NCBI GenBank assembly: GCA_947650365.1
Contig: OX393550.1
Coordinates: 120,247,874 to 120,311,873, forward strand
Origin: Chamaelirium japonicum
Lineage: Eukaryota; Streptophyta; Magnoliopsida; Liliales; Melanthiaceae
Direction: 5' to 3'
Length of the DNA: 64,000 nucleotides
The notes under the pieces were generated by a model that worked only from the letters and a program-made list of their open reading frames with translations, was not told where the DNA came from and ran no database searches. Made by a program: the position numbers and the translations under genes. Numbering within the stretch: position 1 is the stretch's first letter; each line of letters begins with the position of its first letter. Below are positions 23,331-35,640 of the stretch, piece by piece.

Positions 23331-24660
23331 GGATGCCGATCCGTTGACGATCTGATCGAATCCAAACCTATTTCATATCCGAAACACGCTAACTTATGAT
23401 TTTCCAACACTTAGACTCTAAATCGGTGAATTGGAGCGTAAATTGGTCAAATATCCAATTAGAACCCGCTCGCAAGTCCGAAATACGGAATAATTCCAAC
23501 TTCGAATTATCGGATGCCGATCCGATGACGATCCGATTGAATCCAAACCTATTTCATATCCGAAACACGCTAACTTATGATTTTCCAACACTTAGACTCT
23601 AAATCGGTGAATCGGAGCGTAAATTGGTCAAATATCCAATTAGAACCCGCTCGCAAGTCCGAAATACGGAATAATTCCAAGTTGGAATTATCGGATGCCG
23701 ATCCGTTGACGATCCGATCGAATCCAAACCTATTTCATATCCGAAACACGCTAACTTATGATTTTCCAACACTTAGACTCTAAATCGGTGAATCGGAGCG
23801 TAAATTGGTCAAATATCCAATTAGAACCCGCTCGCAAGTCCGAAATATGGAATAATTCTAAGTTCGAATTATCGGATGCCGATCCGATGACGATCGGCTC
23901 GAATCCAAACCTATTTCATATCCGAAACAAGCTAACTTATGATTTTCCAACACTTAGACTCTAAATCGGTGAATCAGAGCGTAAATTGGTCAAATATCCA
24001 ATTAGAACCCGCTCGCAAGTCCGAATTACGGAATAATTCCAAGTTCGAATTATCGGATGTCGATCCGATGACGATCCGATCGAATCCAAACCTATTTCAT
24101 ATCCGAAACACGCTAATTTATGATTTTCCAACACTTAGACTCTAAATCGGTGAATCGAAGCGTAAATTGGTCAAATATCCAATTAGAACCCGCTCGCAAG
24201 TCCGAAATACGGAATAATTCCAAGTTCGAATTATCGGATGCCGATTCGATGACGATCGGATCGAATCCAAACCTATTTCATATCCGAAACACGCTAACTT
24301 ATGATTTTCCAACACTTAGACTCTAAATCGGTGAATCGGAGCGTAAATTGGTCAAATATCCAATTAGAACCCGCTCGCAAGTCCGAAATACGGAATAATT
24401 CCAAGTTGGAATTATCGGATGCCGATCCGATCAAATCCAAACCTATTTCATATCCGAAACATGCTAACTTATGATTTTCCAACACTTAAACTCTAAATCG
24501 GTGAATCGGAGCGTAAATTGGTCAAATATCCAATTAGAACCCGCTCGCAAGTCCGAAATACGAAATAATTCCAACTTTGAATTATCGGATGTCGATCCGA
24601 TCGAATCCAAACCTATTTCAAAACCGAAACACACTAACTTATCATTTTTTAACGCTTAGA
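23331..24660 (+). repeat. 181-bp tandem array, ~7 units
   Basis: Near-identical units start GGATGCCGATCCGATGACG and contain TTATGATTTTCCAACACTT and AGAACCCGCTCGCAAGTCC. Successive landmarks lie 181 bp apart (23396, 23577, 23758, 23939, 24120, 24301), then 170 bp to 24471. The last unit decays after ~24620. The repeated 68-residue ORFs are just this period read in one frame. Copies differ at only a few positions, so the array is young or homogenised. Confidence 0.97.
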
Positions 24661-24717
24661 CTCAGTTATAGATATAAACCATTTTTTTAACAAATACATG
24701 TTAATTGCAGGAGCAGG

Positions 24718-24845
24718 GCGGCTTCAGGGGATCGATGAGAGCACCAGCGTTGGTGGTGGGCGGGGGTGGTTGAGATAGGGTGGCGTCAGGGGATCGATGA
24801 GATCACCAGCGTTGGTGGCGGGCGGGGGTGGTTGAGATAGGGCAT
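24718..24845 (+). repeat. ~64-bp GC-rich tandem duplication in the CACTA remnant
   Basis: The block GGCTTCAGGGGATCGATGAG...GGTGGTTGAGATAGG occurs twice in a row with few changes. It follows a plausible splice acceptor. Protein function cannot be assigned. Confidence 0.75.
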
Positions 24846-25119
24846 GTATCATCTCTCAGTTCTGGATTGTGTAAATATTATTTTGTAATATGTGGTTATT
24901 TTTTGTTCTTGTCTATAATTGTCGGCCGGGTACTGTGGTAATATTTGATAATTTGCTGTAATTTTTTATCAATTTAGGTAATATTTTAAAATTTGCGGTA
25001 ATATTTTATAAATTGTGGTAATATTTGATAAATTGTGGTAATATATTGTGGTATTGTTGTAAATCACAGGAATTAAATAACATTATTTAGGTAAATTTAT
25101 AAAAAAAAAACATACTTAT

Positions 25120-25560
25120 TACCGACGGACATTAATTATTCCGTCGATAATAATGTTTTCATTTTTTTTAAATTATAAATATTTTGCCGACGGCATATAT
25201 TATCCGTCGGTAATATATATATATTATTACCGACGGGAAATGTATTTGCGTCGGTAATATATATATTATTACCGACAGTATATACGATAACCGTCGGTAA
25301 AATGCTTATATATTACCGACGGATTATTAAGGTTCGTCGGCAATAATATATTATATTAATTTTTAATTGATTAAATATGACCGACGGCTTTAATATTACG
25401 GTCGGTATTAATTATTATTACCGACGGTAATATTTGGTCCGTCGTATTGTTTTCCCCGACGCCTTTTTTCCCGACAGCCAGCGACTAAAATATCTTCCGT
25501 CGCTATAGAATATTACCGACGAAATTTTAATATTACCGACGGATATTGTCCGTCGGTAAT
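25120..25560. repeat. CACTA subterminal repeats (CCGACGG)
   Basis: More than ten copies of TACCGACGG or CCGTCGGTA alternate in both orientations over ~440 bp next to the right terminus. In characterised CACTA families such repeats bind the element-encoded DNA-binding protein. Confidence 0.85.
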
Positions 25561-25716
25561 AACTGTTTTTTTTGTAGTGACATATGCTAAGATCGTAGAT
25601 TTGCATGTAGATTGTTTTGTATCACGAATTGTAATGAAGCATACACCGTATGATCTTCGGATCTTTCTTTTGCTTCCGCTGCGACTCTGATTAGCGGATC
25701 CAATTCCAACACCACT

Positions 25717-26877
25717 CTGGGTGTATCTCGATGTTCTTGGTCGAGCCATTAGTGCAGTTCTAGTCAGCAGAAGGGATGCAGTTGAACGTCCTGTGTACTA
25801 CATTAGCCATACCCTTTTGTCGCCCGAGACTCGCTATTCAAGGATGGAGAAGGTCGCATTGGCCTTACTAATAGCTACTAGATGACTCCACCCCTACTTT
25901 GTCTTGCACTTGATTACTGTCACCTCCGAGCATCCTCTCAAAGACATCCTCGATAAGGCAGGTCGAGCCGGTTGAATGACCAAGTGGGTAATTGAGACAA
26001 GTTCACTCGGCATTCAATTAGAACCCTAAGTATCCATCAATAGACAAGCCATGGCTGACTTAAGTTCCTCGTCGACTTTCTTATCGAGGATCCAATAGCT
26101 CTCAAGGATGGCCCAGTGATGTAACTTGACGACAACGACGAGCAATGTGTCAATCCTAGCCCTGAGGCTCTCTCAACAACAGCTACGTGATGGAAGCTCT
26201 ATACCGACTGTGTTTCAAGCGATATCAGCTCGGGAGTTGGGATAATTCTAATCTCCCCCTAGCTCGATCACTTGGAGAAAGCTATTCTCCTTGGATTCAA
26301 TGCTACCAACAATGAAGCCGAGTACGAGGCACTTGTCTCCTGATTGGAGATCACTCAAACACTGGGGGTAGATCATCTCACTGTCTATAGTGATTCACAG
26401 TTGGTGATTAAGTAGATCAATGGGGATTACATAGCACGGGTAGAGATGATGCAATACTACCTGGCTCTTGTGCAACATCTCAAGCAACAGTTCGTAGACG
26501 TCAAGTTCATTAAAATACCTAGAGCTGAGAATCATGAAGTTGATGCCCTCGCCGACACTACCTCTGTACTAAGAGCTGCCCAAAGCTAGCTTCAAGCAGC
26601 ACAAGCTAGTCACCACGGTGAAAGGAAACGAAGGTTAGAAACATCTATCCTCGTTTTTGCTCTGCTTGACGATCAATCATATTGGAAACAACCAATCTTT
26701 GATTTTTTTAGGCATAGCAGAATGCCTGAAGACCCAATTCGAGCCAGAAGACTACAGAGAATGCATCTACTTCCTTACTATTGCCTTCAAAGAGACGACC
26801 TCTACTTCCAGTCTCACGGTGGAATGCATCTCAAATGTGTTGGTTTTAATCAAGCAGCAGTGATCTTGGCCAGAATC
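25717..26877 (+). pseudogene. Tat-clade gypsy RNase H and second (aRNH) RNase H, broken
   Basis: From 25717 the frame reads AISAVLVSRRDAVERPVYYI and ETRYSRMEKVALAL, the gypsy RNase H. From ~26190 a second RNase H follows (KLYTDC, SSGVGIIL, NNEAEYEALVS, LTVYSDSQLVIK, RAENHEVDALAD). This dual arrangement is the mark of the Tat clade (Ogre, Retand, Tat). The end (RMPEDPIRARRLQRM, YYCLQRDDLY) leads toward integrase and stops at 26877, where a solo LTR is inserted. Several in-frame stops are present. Confidence 0.9.
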
Positions 26878-28772
26878 TGTTGAGCGTCCATTTGGTGCGA
26901 ATTATCCTTTTAGTATCATGCATATAGCGTCTGTTTCTTACGTAAAACTTTCATAATACACGTAAACTGCATGAGTTTCTTTGCACCACAATATAGTAGA
27001 CTCTCATACGAACCCAACGGCATATTGGTTCGCTCTCATACATTGCATGCATGAAAAATACGGATCCCGATAGTCCAAATTATCCTTTTATTGATAATCG
27101 CGTTTGAATCTGATGAGCGTCATTTCATGTGTGTTTTTAAGGGAATTGATCCGGTTTTCGATGCAGTCAGCTCAAGGACTTCATGACGAAGCCGTGGATA
27201 TTCTCACAGCGATTTTATGGAGGCTTTACAACCCGTTTGGAGGCCCTTATGACGAGGGATGCAGAAAAGAACAGTTGTTTGAGTCGGGCGATCTGACGTC
27301 ACCAGCTCAACATATTCCTAGCTTCGGATCACGGAAGGACTGTGCAAATGCCAAGGACTTGACGAGTTCGAACGGCTCGGATGGTTACCTAAGCCTATCG
27401 TGTTCTTTTCTTTCGATCCTTCCCTTCTGATGCCTCAGAAGACCATAGCCGTCCATCCCCTAACCGACACGATCGCAGCCGTTCGCACATACCTAGACCC
27501 CATGCAGTCATCACCCTTTCTCTCTCTAAGGACATGATGGCCCCATATAACATACCCCTCTAAACAATCACAACCGTTCCATGCATGCAACCCCTTTACC
27601 GTTCCACCTCATCCATCCCGTGCATCGATCCCGGCCCCGAACCTAATGGCATCCAGCCGACTCTCTTTCTCTCTCTAGATCCTGACCGTTCCTTCCATGC
27701 AATCGTAACCCAGCCGTCCGACCCAAACCCATTCTAGCCCTTACCCAGCCTCATCCTAGCCGTCCTTCACAAATCCGGAGTCTAAAACCCAGCCGTCCGT
27801 TGAAACCCGACCCATTGCACCCAGCTCTCTCTCCTCTTTTTCCTAACTAAACCCAACCTGAGTGTAGCCTCACCAACTCATCAATCACAATCGTCCGATC
27901 TCCGAACCAATGCGATCCATCACAATCCTTCAATGCATAACCCATGCACGGCAACACAGTCATTCGTTTTTTTTCTCATATTCAATCATAGCCTGCATTC
28001 ATGCACATGCAGCACTCCGTGGGATCACATGCAGCCGTCCAACTCACCCTTGCATTGAACCCAGCTCCATTAATCACAGCCATCCATTTTAACAAAAAAA
28101 ATCCATGCAACCCAAAATCACAACCGAACCTAAGCCATGCATGCAGCCACCTCGTTCTCTTTGCCCGGCCAGCACCGTCCGATCCCCAGACCCATGCATC
28201 TCTCTCTTTCTTTAACCGGGATCCCTCCATCCCAACCGCCCAGCCTAACTTCTCTCTCTCTAACCCGAACTTCTCTCTCTCTAACTGCCCAACTTAGCAA
28301 TCAAATTCCAGCCGTCCCTCCCGTTCCTCCTTTCTCTCTCTAAAAACGGAAGCCATCAGAGTCCTCTCTCTCTCCGGGATCCTCTCTCTATTCCGTACCC
28401 TATTTTCTCTCTCTCTCCCTCTGGGATTCGCTCTCTTACTCCCGTTTCTTTCTCTCCCTACAAATCTGGCGATCAGATCTTTTCTCTCTCTATCCCGAGA
28501 ACCATGCAGCCCTCTTCAGATCTCCATCCGATCATCTCTTCATCCCACCGATTCTCTCTCTAGATCGCGACACCGAACCCCTCGCAATGCAACCCGATTT
28601 CCTCTCAACCGCCCCACCGAACATCTCTCTCTTCCTTACCCGATCAGGTTCCGATCGTCTCTCTCTCTACTTCCTATATAATCACAGCCGTTCCGTGCAT
28701 TAACCCATGCACGTCCGTTCCCTACTTTCTCTCTCTCTTTCCTTAACTCTCTCTCACCCCCGAACTCTCTCT

Positions 28773-28784
28773 CTCCTATATAAG
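28773..28784 (+). promoter_or_regulatory. TATA box of the solo gypsy LTR
   Basis: CCTATATAAGAG follows a CT-rich stretch and precedes the non-repetitive half of the LTR. A weaker CCTATATAATC lies ~100 bp upstream at 28672. Confidence 0.5.
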
Positions 28785-29005
28785 AGGGGGGATCCGAACC
28801 ATAAAGAGGAGGCTTGGACGACCGGAAACCATCTTCATCACCCACCGTACCTACTCCCATCACCCATCTTGGCCATCTACCACCTAGGAGAATAACCCGA
28901 GCCATCATTTTCATCATCCACCCTACCCCACTACCGGACCTAGCCTTCACCTCCGAGAATCCTCCGCCATCTTTATCCGAGCCGCCATCGTACCATCGTT
29001 CGATC

Positions 29006-29972
29006 CAGTGGCGGACCCAGGATTTTTATTCAGGAGGGGCATAATTATTAAATAGTAACTACAGTCGCTGCCTCACAGTCGAAGGCATCGGCAGGTGGCG
29101 TGACAACGTCTCTACCCTTCATTCGATAGCGCAACAAAAGGCCTATTAAGATTTTTCCTCTAGTGGAGGAGAATTTCGATCCTCAAGAGTCCTTCGAAAA
29201 TTTGGAACTATAATTGGCCGACTCGATCGGGGTGCACGGGTTGTAAATAATAGACCAGATTCTGTTTTCTTTTTTTTGCCAGGGGGGATTTCATACATAC
29301 TCCCAAAAACCTATAAATAGGTCCTAATGCCCACTCGATTCTTATTCACTAAGGGCCATGGGATGAAATTTACGAAGATGCCACGTGCGCGGGAGGTGGC
29401 AGAAGACGGTGGGTGTTGGCTGAACAGTGGTGGGCGTCGGTGGCCGGTAAACGGCGAGTCGGCCATGGGTCACCAATACAGGCGGCAATGGCGGGTGGTG
29501 GCCGGCGGCGACGGGGTGGTCCATGTGGCGGTGGGGGTGGGGGTCGGTGGCATGACAATGGATATTGACTGGATGGGGATGGTCGCCGGTGGGACGGTGG
29601 TGGCTACCTCCATGTGAAGTTGGCAACCAAAAGTTTGCTAGAATTTGTTTTTTAATAAATTACACTTTGCTCCCCCCTGAAGTTTAGCTCAAAAACATTT
29701 AACCCCCCTATAGTTAAAAAATAACATTTTGCCCCCCTTTAATTTAGTTTCAATCAGATAATTAATTACCAAATGAGGAAATCAAGTTGTTGACAAAAGG
29801 GCTATTGTGCGAACATTTCAAAGTTTAGGGAGTGATTTGGAACAAAATAAACTATTGGGGGGTTAAGTGTTTTTGACCTAAAATTCAAGGGGGTAAGTGT
29901 AACTTATCTTTTTTTTCCCCAAATTGAGGGGGGGCTTGAGCCCCCTCTAGGCCCAATGTAGGTCCGCCCCTG
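29006..29972. mobile_element. Non-autonomous hAT transposon
   Basis: Terminal inverted repeats are CAGTGGCGGACC on the left and GGTCCGCCCCTG on the right (one mismatch over 12). Perfect 8-bp TSDs, GTTCGATC, lie at 28998-29005 and 29973-29980. Eight-bp TSDs and CAG-GGCGGA ends are hAT characters. No transposase is visible. The GC-rich centre (29390-29620) yields only spurious ORFs, and a small palindromic MITE lies at 29657-29906. Confidence 0.93.
29657..29906. mobile_element. Palindromic MITE nested in the hAT
   Basis: The left arm, ATTACACTTTGCTCCCCCC...AAACATTTAACCCCCCTATAG, is mirrored by the right arm, CTATTGGGGGGTTAAGTGTTTTTG...GGGGGTAAGTGTAACTT. The centre includes ACCAAATGAGGAAATCAA. 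The same element occurs at 37955-38180, and half of it at 35557-35640. Confidence 0.75.
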
Positions 29973-30944
29973 GTTCGATCCGCCATCTTTATCCGAGCCG
30001 TCATCGCACCGTCATCGAAGCCACGACGTGAACGAGCCGAAGCGGAGAAAGCATCGAGGAACGCGATCGAGGCAAGCGAAGTTCACGGAGCAATCTTCAG
30101 GGATGATCTGTACTTCGTTTATTTCCAGTCTTTCCTTTGATGTAACAAAACTCATGTCTAGCTAAACCGCATGCTAAGGCCTAGATGAAACCCTAGATCT
30201 AGTAGATGGTTATTTTATTTTATGTGTTCTATGCCAATGCTCCTTAATGTTTAATGCGATTCAATTCTCAATTAATTGATGATTCAATTTGCTCTCACAA
30301 TCCATGCCATGTATGTTTTGTAGTTAGCGCTATAATTGATCATCATGCAATTAGGCCTATTTTAATCGAAGAATTAAAACCCAGATCTTGCATGCTTAAC
30401 TCAGACATCGGATGCTCTGCTCATGTGCTTTGATCCGTTGTGCTTAACCTAGATGTTTGATGCTTCGTTTTATTACATATGCTTGAATTGAATCCAATAT
30501 TAGATAATTATATTTAACGCTTTAACGATCGCATCTCGAGGAGGTACGGGATTTGTTTCCCGCATGCTACTCGCCTAAAGTAGAACATCATAATTTAAAC
30601 ATAGCATCTACGATGATCTAGCGGTGGATTCGACCGCCTTAGTATCTCATCCATATCCGAACTTCCACACTGCACCACATTACATTAGTTAATTTGCATG
30701 ATTTAATCATGCTTAGTTACTTTTTCATCATAATCTCAAAACAATCAACTCCCATTAAATTATCTTTCAAAGTAATTTAGGTAAATAGTTAATAACCCTA
30801 GATTAGATAGTTCCCTCATTAGCAATCCCTGTGGGATCGACCTCGTAATACGCACCGCTCCTACAAGCGATTCGTGCACTTGCGAGTTATAATTTAGATC
30901 AAATTAGCCCTTAATTTAGGATTAGTTTAGATTGCATCAGAATC

Positions 30945-31400
30945 CATGCTGGAGCCTATGCCAAGCATACCTGCGGTAGATCCCTTGAGGGAAAGGTCAA
31001 ACTTCAAGGCAACTACTGGCCTAATATGGCTAAGAATGCACGCTAGTTCGTTCAGAAATACGAGCTCTGTCAACGTCACGCTCGGGCAATCCATCTCCCT
31101 ACATATGAGCTCCATCCTCTGACGAGTCCTTAGCCATTCCATCTATGGGGTAGGGCTTCCTTGGTACATTCCCTCCGTCTCCTAGCAAGAAGAAATATCT
31201 ACTGCTCGTTACTGACTACTTCATAAAGTGAGTCAAAGTAGTGTCTCTCTTCCGCGAGACAGACGACGAGTTTATCAAGTTCATAAGATATAACATCTTC
31301 TCAAGGCACACTGCAAGTGCTTGTCGCTGACAACGGAGCTCAGTTTGACTCGGACAAATTCCGAGAGTTCTGTCAAAGCTACGGGACCAAGCAATTCTTT
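30945..31400 (+). pseudogene. Tat-clade gypsy integrase N-terminal part, broken
   Basis: After the TSD the plus strand reads RIHAGAYAKHTCGRSLEGKV, YWPNMAKNAR, YELCQRHARAIHLP (zinc-binding HHCC region), then KKKYLLLVTDYF and LFRETDDEFIKFI of the catalytic core, and lastly DNGAQFDSDKFREF-like codons after a frameshift. It ends abruptly at ~31400, where it is fused to satellite units in inverse orientation. Confidence 0.87.
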
Positions 31401-31592
31401 TAACACCACCTCGACACTCAAAGAGTCTAGGGAGACAGTCTTGGCACTCGTAGACAAAGTCCGAGGTGTTAACACCACCTCGGCACTCAACGAGTCTAGG
31501 GAGATAGCCTTGGTACTCGTAGACAAAGTCCGAGGTGTTACCACCGCCTCGGCACTCAACGAGTCCAGGGAGACTGCCTTGGTAATTAGTCA
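31401..31592 (-). repeat. Satellite fragment, ~68-70-bp unit, inverted (about 3 units)
   Basis: These units, read on the minus strand (CACCTCGGACTTTGTCTACGAG, GCCAAGGCTGTCTCCCT), are the same family as at 7290-20155 but reversed with respect to it. They adjoin the integrase fragment directly. Confidence 0.9.
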
Positions 31593-32246
<654 letters not shown>

Positions 32247-33497
32247 TAGTGAAAACCCCGTGCCCAAGGTCACGCAAAAGATTTCGAGAGCAGCGAAAAA
32301 TATTTTGAGGGCGACGATAATATTTCATGGAAGGTGACAATAATTCAAGGGCTAAACAAAATAATTCAGGGGCTAAACAAAATATTTTTATCAGCAACTA
32401 TTTAAACTTGCCATATCGAAGGGTCCACACCGTATCAAGATCGTCGATGGGAATACACCCGCTTGCAATGGACTAATTAACATCTTGGTATATTAGTAAT
32501 TTTGCAGTATTACTAACCATCTTATTCGATCGACTATGCATAAAAACCAAATTCTTTGTTTGGCATGCTTCATAATAAAAACTATTATAAAGAGAGGCTC
32601 AATTTGCTACGAAGAGAATAGATATGAAGAGAAAATCATCACAACTGAAAGCTAAAAATCATCACAGAATAAAAACCAATACCAACATGAAGCCCAATAT
32701 GAAATGAACATTGAAAAAACAAATTTTATTTGAGGTAAAATCAGTTTTTTTTTTATCGAGCATGTAACCACCATATCTCTCGCCAACCCTATAGCTTAGC
32801 ATGATTCAAAATCAAAACCAAAAATTATACAGGGACACATATCAAGATAAGGGCAAATTGGGCAAGATTGATTGGTTTACAAAGACCTACATTGTACATT
32901 GTTGTGCTGGTATCTAATTCTTGATCATGGGATCAAATATCACCGGTTTGGGTGAGGCGGTGAGCTGAACGGGAGCCGGCAACACACTCTTGGACCTCCT
33001 TCGACTCAATTCACCGCTTGCTCGTTGGATGATACCGTCTGATTCTCCTCATTGATGTTGTTGTAATCGGACGGAGTGGAGGACACGGGAGCCAAGTGAG
33101 GCGGCCACATCGTCAGTGAACATGGACATGAGCTGGTCGTCATAGACCGATTGACATAACTTGATCGCCACGAAGACCGATTGGCAGGGAAAGCAACGGC
33201 CGCATCAAGCCCAGCACATTGAAGGAGACATCCTGCAATCAAAAGAATAAAGTCGTGTTAAAGAGAAAACACACAGAAGCTCGTGATGTTCAATATAGAT
33301 TCTTGATTAATGAATTACTCTTCGGCATTTATATGATTTTATGTAGGATTACTTTTATTTCATCCATATTTTTTTACTTGATTGCTTAACCATTTAATAG
33401 TTGTAGTTCGTTTTCCATTGTTACGGTGCTATATTAATTTTTAACTTCCAAATGTTATCTAACGTATCAACACAATCTTTTCTGTTATCCTTGGCAG

Positions 33498-33720
33498 CTG
33501 CTAACATACTTCTAATAGAAAATGGAGATGTTAAGGTTAGCAAAGCTATTTTTCCTACTAATTATTTTGTCCGTTCCATAGAAGGCGCTCAAGATCGGTG
33601 ATGTAAACTCTACAATCATCCTTCACACTAAATGTCAAGCTTATCTTTCTTTATGATGCAAGTTGCAGACTTTGGTGTTTCTGCTCAATTAGCAAAGACA
33701 ATATCTAGGAGAAAGGCAAT
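33498..33720 (+). pseudogene. STE20-type protein kinase fragment
   Basis: Two exon-like pieces are visible. 33498-33535, after a TTGGCAG acceptor, reads ANILLIENGDVK (catalytic-loop end). 33662-33717 reads VADFGVSAQLAKTISRRK (DFG motif and activation loop start). In plant STE20/germinal-centre-type kinases these are contiguous (AANILL...GDVK-VADFGVSAQL). After RRK the next conserved residues (usually TFVGTPFWMAPE) are lost. No other kinase domain part was found, so this is a gene fragment, probably carried by the surrounding Helitron. Confidence 0.8.
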
Positions 33721-34109
33721 GCCTTGTATGCTCCAAAATATTATAGATGGTTCTCAATTCATTCAATATCTAGGGATGTTTATGTTTTGTTTGTTTAGCA
33801 ACTATGTAGCTTGAATGCCTTAATGTGCTAGCTTATTTATGCCTTTATATTTTATTTGTGAAGCCACTCAAAATCCACTTAACTTTTGCAAAGTCATTCA
33901 TAATCCACTTAACAAATGCAACAAACATTAAACTTTTGCGAAGTCATTCAAAATCTACTTAACATCTGCATTGATGCAGAGAAGATGCAAGAGTTTCAAC
34001 CCATGGGTTTTGAATGGGTATGCATTTGGAAACTAATGTTTTTTTTCTACATGTGTTCAATTTTCACCATCAAGTTTTGCATTTTGTTAAATGCCTCACA
34101 TCCATCTCA

Positions 34110-34530
34110 ATGAAATGATCGGTAAGAATTTGGGCAGCTAACCTCTAGAATTTAACAAAAAAATCAGCACCTTAAATTAAGTCTTCAAAAAATAACTTTA
34201 ATCCTAGAAGTTTGTCTTGGATTAAATGAAGCCTGTTGTCAAAAAATGAGCATCATTCGTTCAGAAAATAAGTTGCAGGTATTCTATTCTGCTCATTTTT
34301 TGTCAAAAAATCAGCACCTTTAGGATTTTTTTCCTGATCAAAAAATCCTTTAGCAAATATTTGAGGAAAAGTTTGTCTTGGATTAAAGTGATAGTCTAAT
34401 ACATAATTCAGCTCTCTTACTCAAGATCAGTAAGAAATTGAACAGCTAACCTCTAGAAGTTAAGTCTTCAAAAAATCACTTTAATCCTAGAAGCTTGCAT
34501 TGGATTAAATGAGACGTGTTGTTAAAAAAA
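34110..34530. repeat. Direct duplication of ~100-bp segments
   Basis: GATCRGTAAGAA...GCTAACCTCTAGAA occurs at ~34119 and ~34425, and TTAAGTCTTCAAAAAAT-ACTTTAATCCTAGAAG at ~34178 and ~34458. Spacing is ~280-305 bp. The copies have diverged. Confidence 0.7.
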
Positions 34531-35556
34531 TGCTACCCTCTAAAGTATGGCTTCTAAATAGATATCACTGTTCATAAAAAGGCTACCCACTAAAATTTGA
34601 AGACTTAACATAGATAGCTTCTAACAAAAAAAAGCTTCTAAATAGATATCTCTCTTCATAAAAAGGTTTTTAAATAGAGATCTCTCTTCATAAAAAGTCT
34701 TCTAAATAGGCTTGTAAAACAGTGATGGCTACGTTACCCAGAACCTCCTTATATAATGTGATATGCGCGTTACCTACAGAGATGAGGTGGGGACGGCCTC
34801 AGCGGGAGAGCTAGCTGTGATGTCCATCTCAATGTTGGGGGTTGGATACTGCAAAAAATGAAGGATACAAAATTAGTAATAAAATTAACTTCACAATAAG
34901 TTTATAGAATAAAAAAAGATTTCATTAGGAAAGATGTGTGCAGAATCAATTATAAAAAATGCTTTTCCAGGTTGAGTAATCTTTTTCTTGATACAAAAGG
35001 TGAACAAAAAAAACCCCACTACTTCCAAAAGCTAAAATCTATTCAATGTATTTCTATTATAAATTTTGTATCAATTTTAACTTTTATGTTAAGCTTGATT
35101 TAACCCAAAGAGAGGGAAGAAACCGGGCGGGGAGGTGGTGCGACCAGCTTTAATTTAGCTGCTTGAATAGTTGTAGTGTGTGTTGTGCCATGGCCCTCAT
35201 TCCATTGTTACTCATGTAATGCCCATCAAATTTTGTGCTTATCCGAAGTATGAAAATATTTTGGCCCTTATTCCATTGTTACTCATATAATGTGCATCAA
35301 ATTTTTTGACCCTCATTCTATTGCTGATTGATTTTTGTTTGCAAAGATTTCTTGTGGAAACACAAAAAAAAAAGGTTACCTAAGCTCCGACATACAAAGC
35401 CAATGCAAACATTTAAGATGCCCAAAGGGCACAATGTGACCAGAGAGAAGAAAAATCTGATCTTAATTAAAAATCAGCATATCATATCATTTGCAACACC
35501 AATGTAATTAAAAATCAGCATATCATATCATTTGTAACACCAATGTTCATCTTAAA

Positions 35557-35640
35557 AATATTTAACCTCCCTATAGTTAAAAAATTATATTTTGCCCTCC
35601 TTCAATTCTGTTTTGATTAGATAAAAATTAAAAGAGAAGA
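35557..35640. repeat. Half copy of the TTACACTTTGCC MITE
   Basis: TTTAACCTCCCTATAGTTAAAAAATTATATTTTGCCC corresponds to the inner left arm of the palindromic MITE at 29657 and 37955. The right arm is absent. Confidence 0.55.

Larger units (their letters stand above)
23334..25579 (+). mobile_element. CACTA transposon remnant (right end intact)
   Basis: The right terminus is TTTTTTTTGTAGTG (ending 25579), the inverse of the CACTACAAAAAA ends of CACTA elements. Inside it lie dense TACCGACGG/CCGTCGGTA subterminal repeats. The left terminus is missing: the host LTR runs straight into the 181-bp array at a shared GGATGCC, which suggests a deletion. A short GC-rich segment at 24712-24850, after TTAATTGCAG, may be a last exon of the lost transposase gene. 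Confidence 0.8.
21728..25711 (+). mobile_element. Solo Copia LTR with nested CACTA remnant
   Basis: It starts TGTTGTAGC and ends AATTCCAACA. Both sides carry the perfect 5-bp TSD CCACT (21723-21727 and 25712-25716). The sequence matches the LTRs of the Copia at 9352-18887, on the opposite strand, with no internal domain, so it arose by LTR-LTR recombination. At ~23333-25579 it is interrupted by a CACTA remnant. Without that insert it is ~1.7 kb. Confidence 0.93.
26878..30939 (+). mobile_element. Solo LTR of a large gypsy element, with nested hAT
   Basis: It starts TGTTGAGCGTCC and ends GATTGCATCA, flanked by the perfect TSD GAATC (26873-26877 and 30940-30944). The Tat pol frame (ILARI|...|RIHAGAY) joins across it. 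Without the hAT it is ~3.09 kb. The first half is a CT-rich block with many CAGCCGTTC words and a TATA box (CCTATATAAGAG, ~28773-28784). The end resembles Athila-type LTRs (CTGTGGGATCGACCTCG...TTCGTGCACTTGCGAG). No retroelement protein lies within. Confidence 0.88.

Noticed and set aside
23331..24660. CRISPR array or repeat-protein gene
   Set aside because: The 181-bp repeats are contiguous with no unique spacers, the DNA is eukaryotic, and the ORF restarts each unit after stops.
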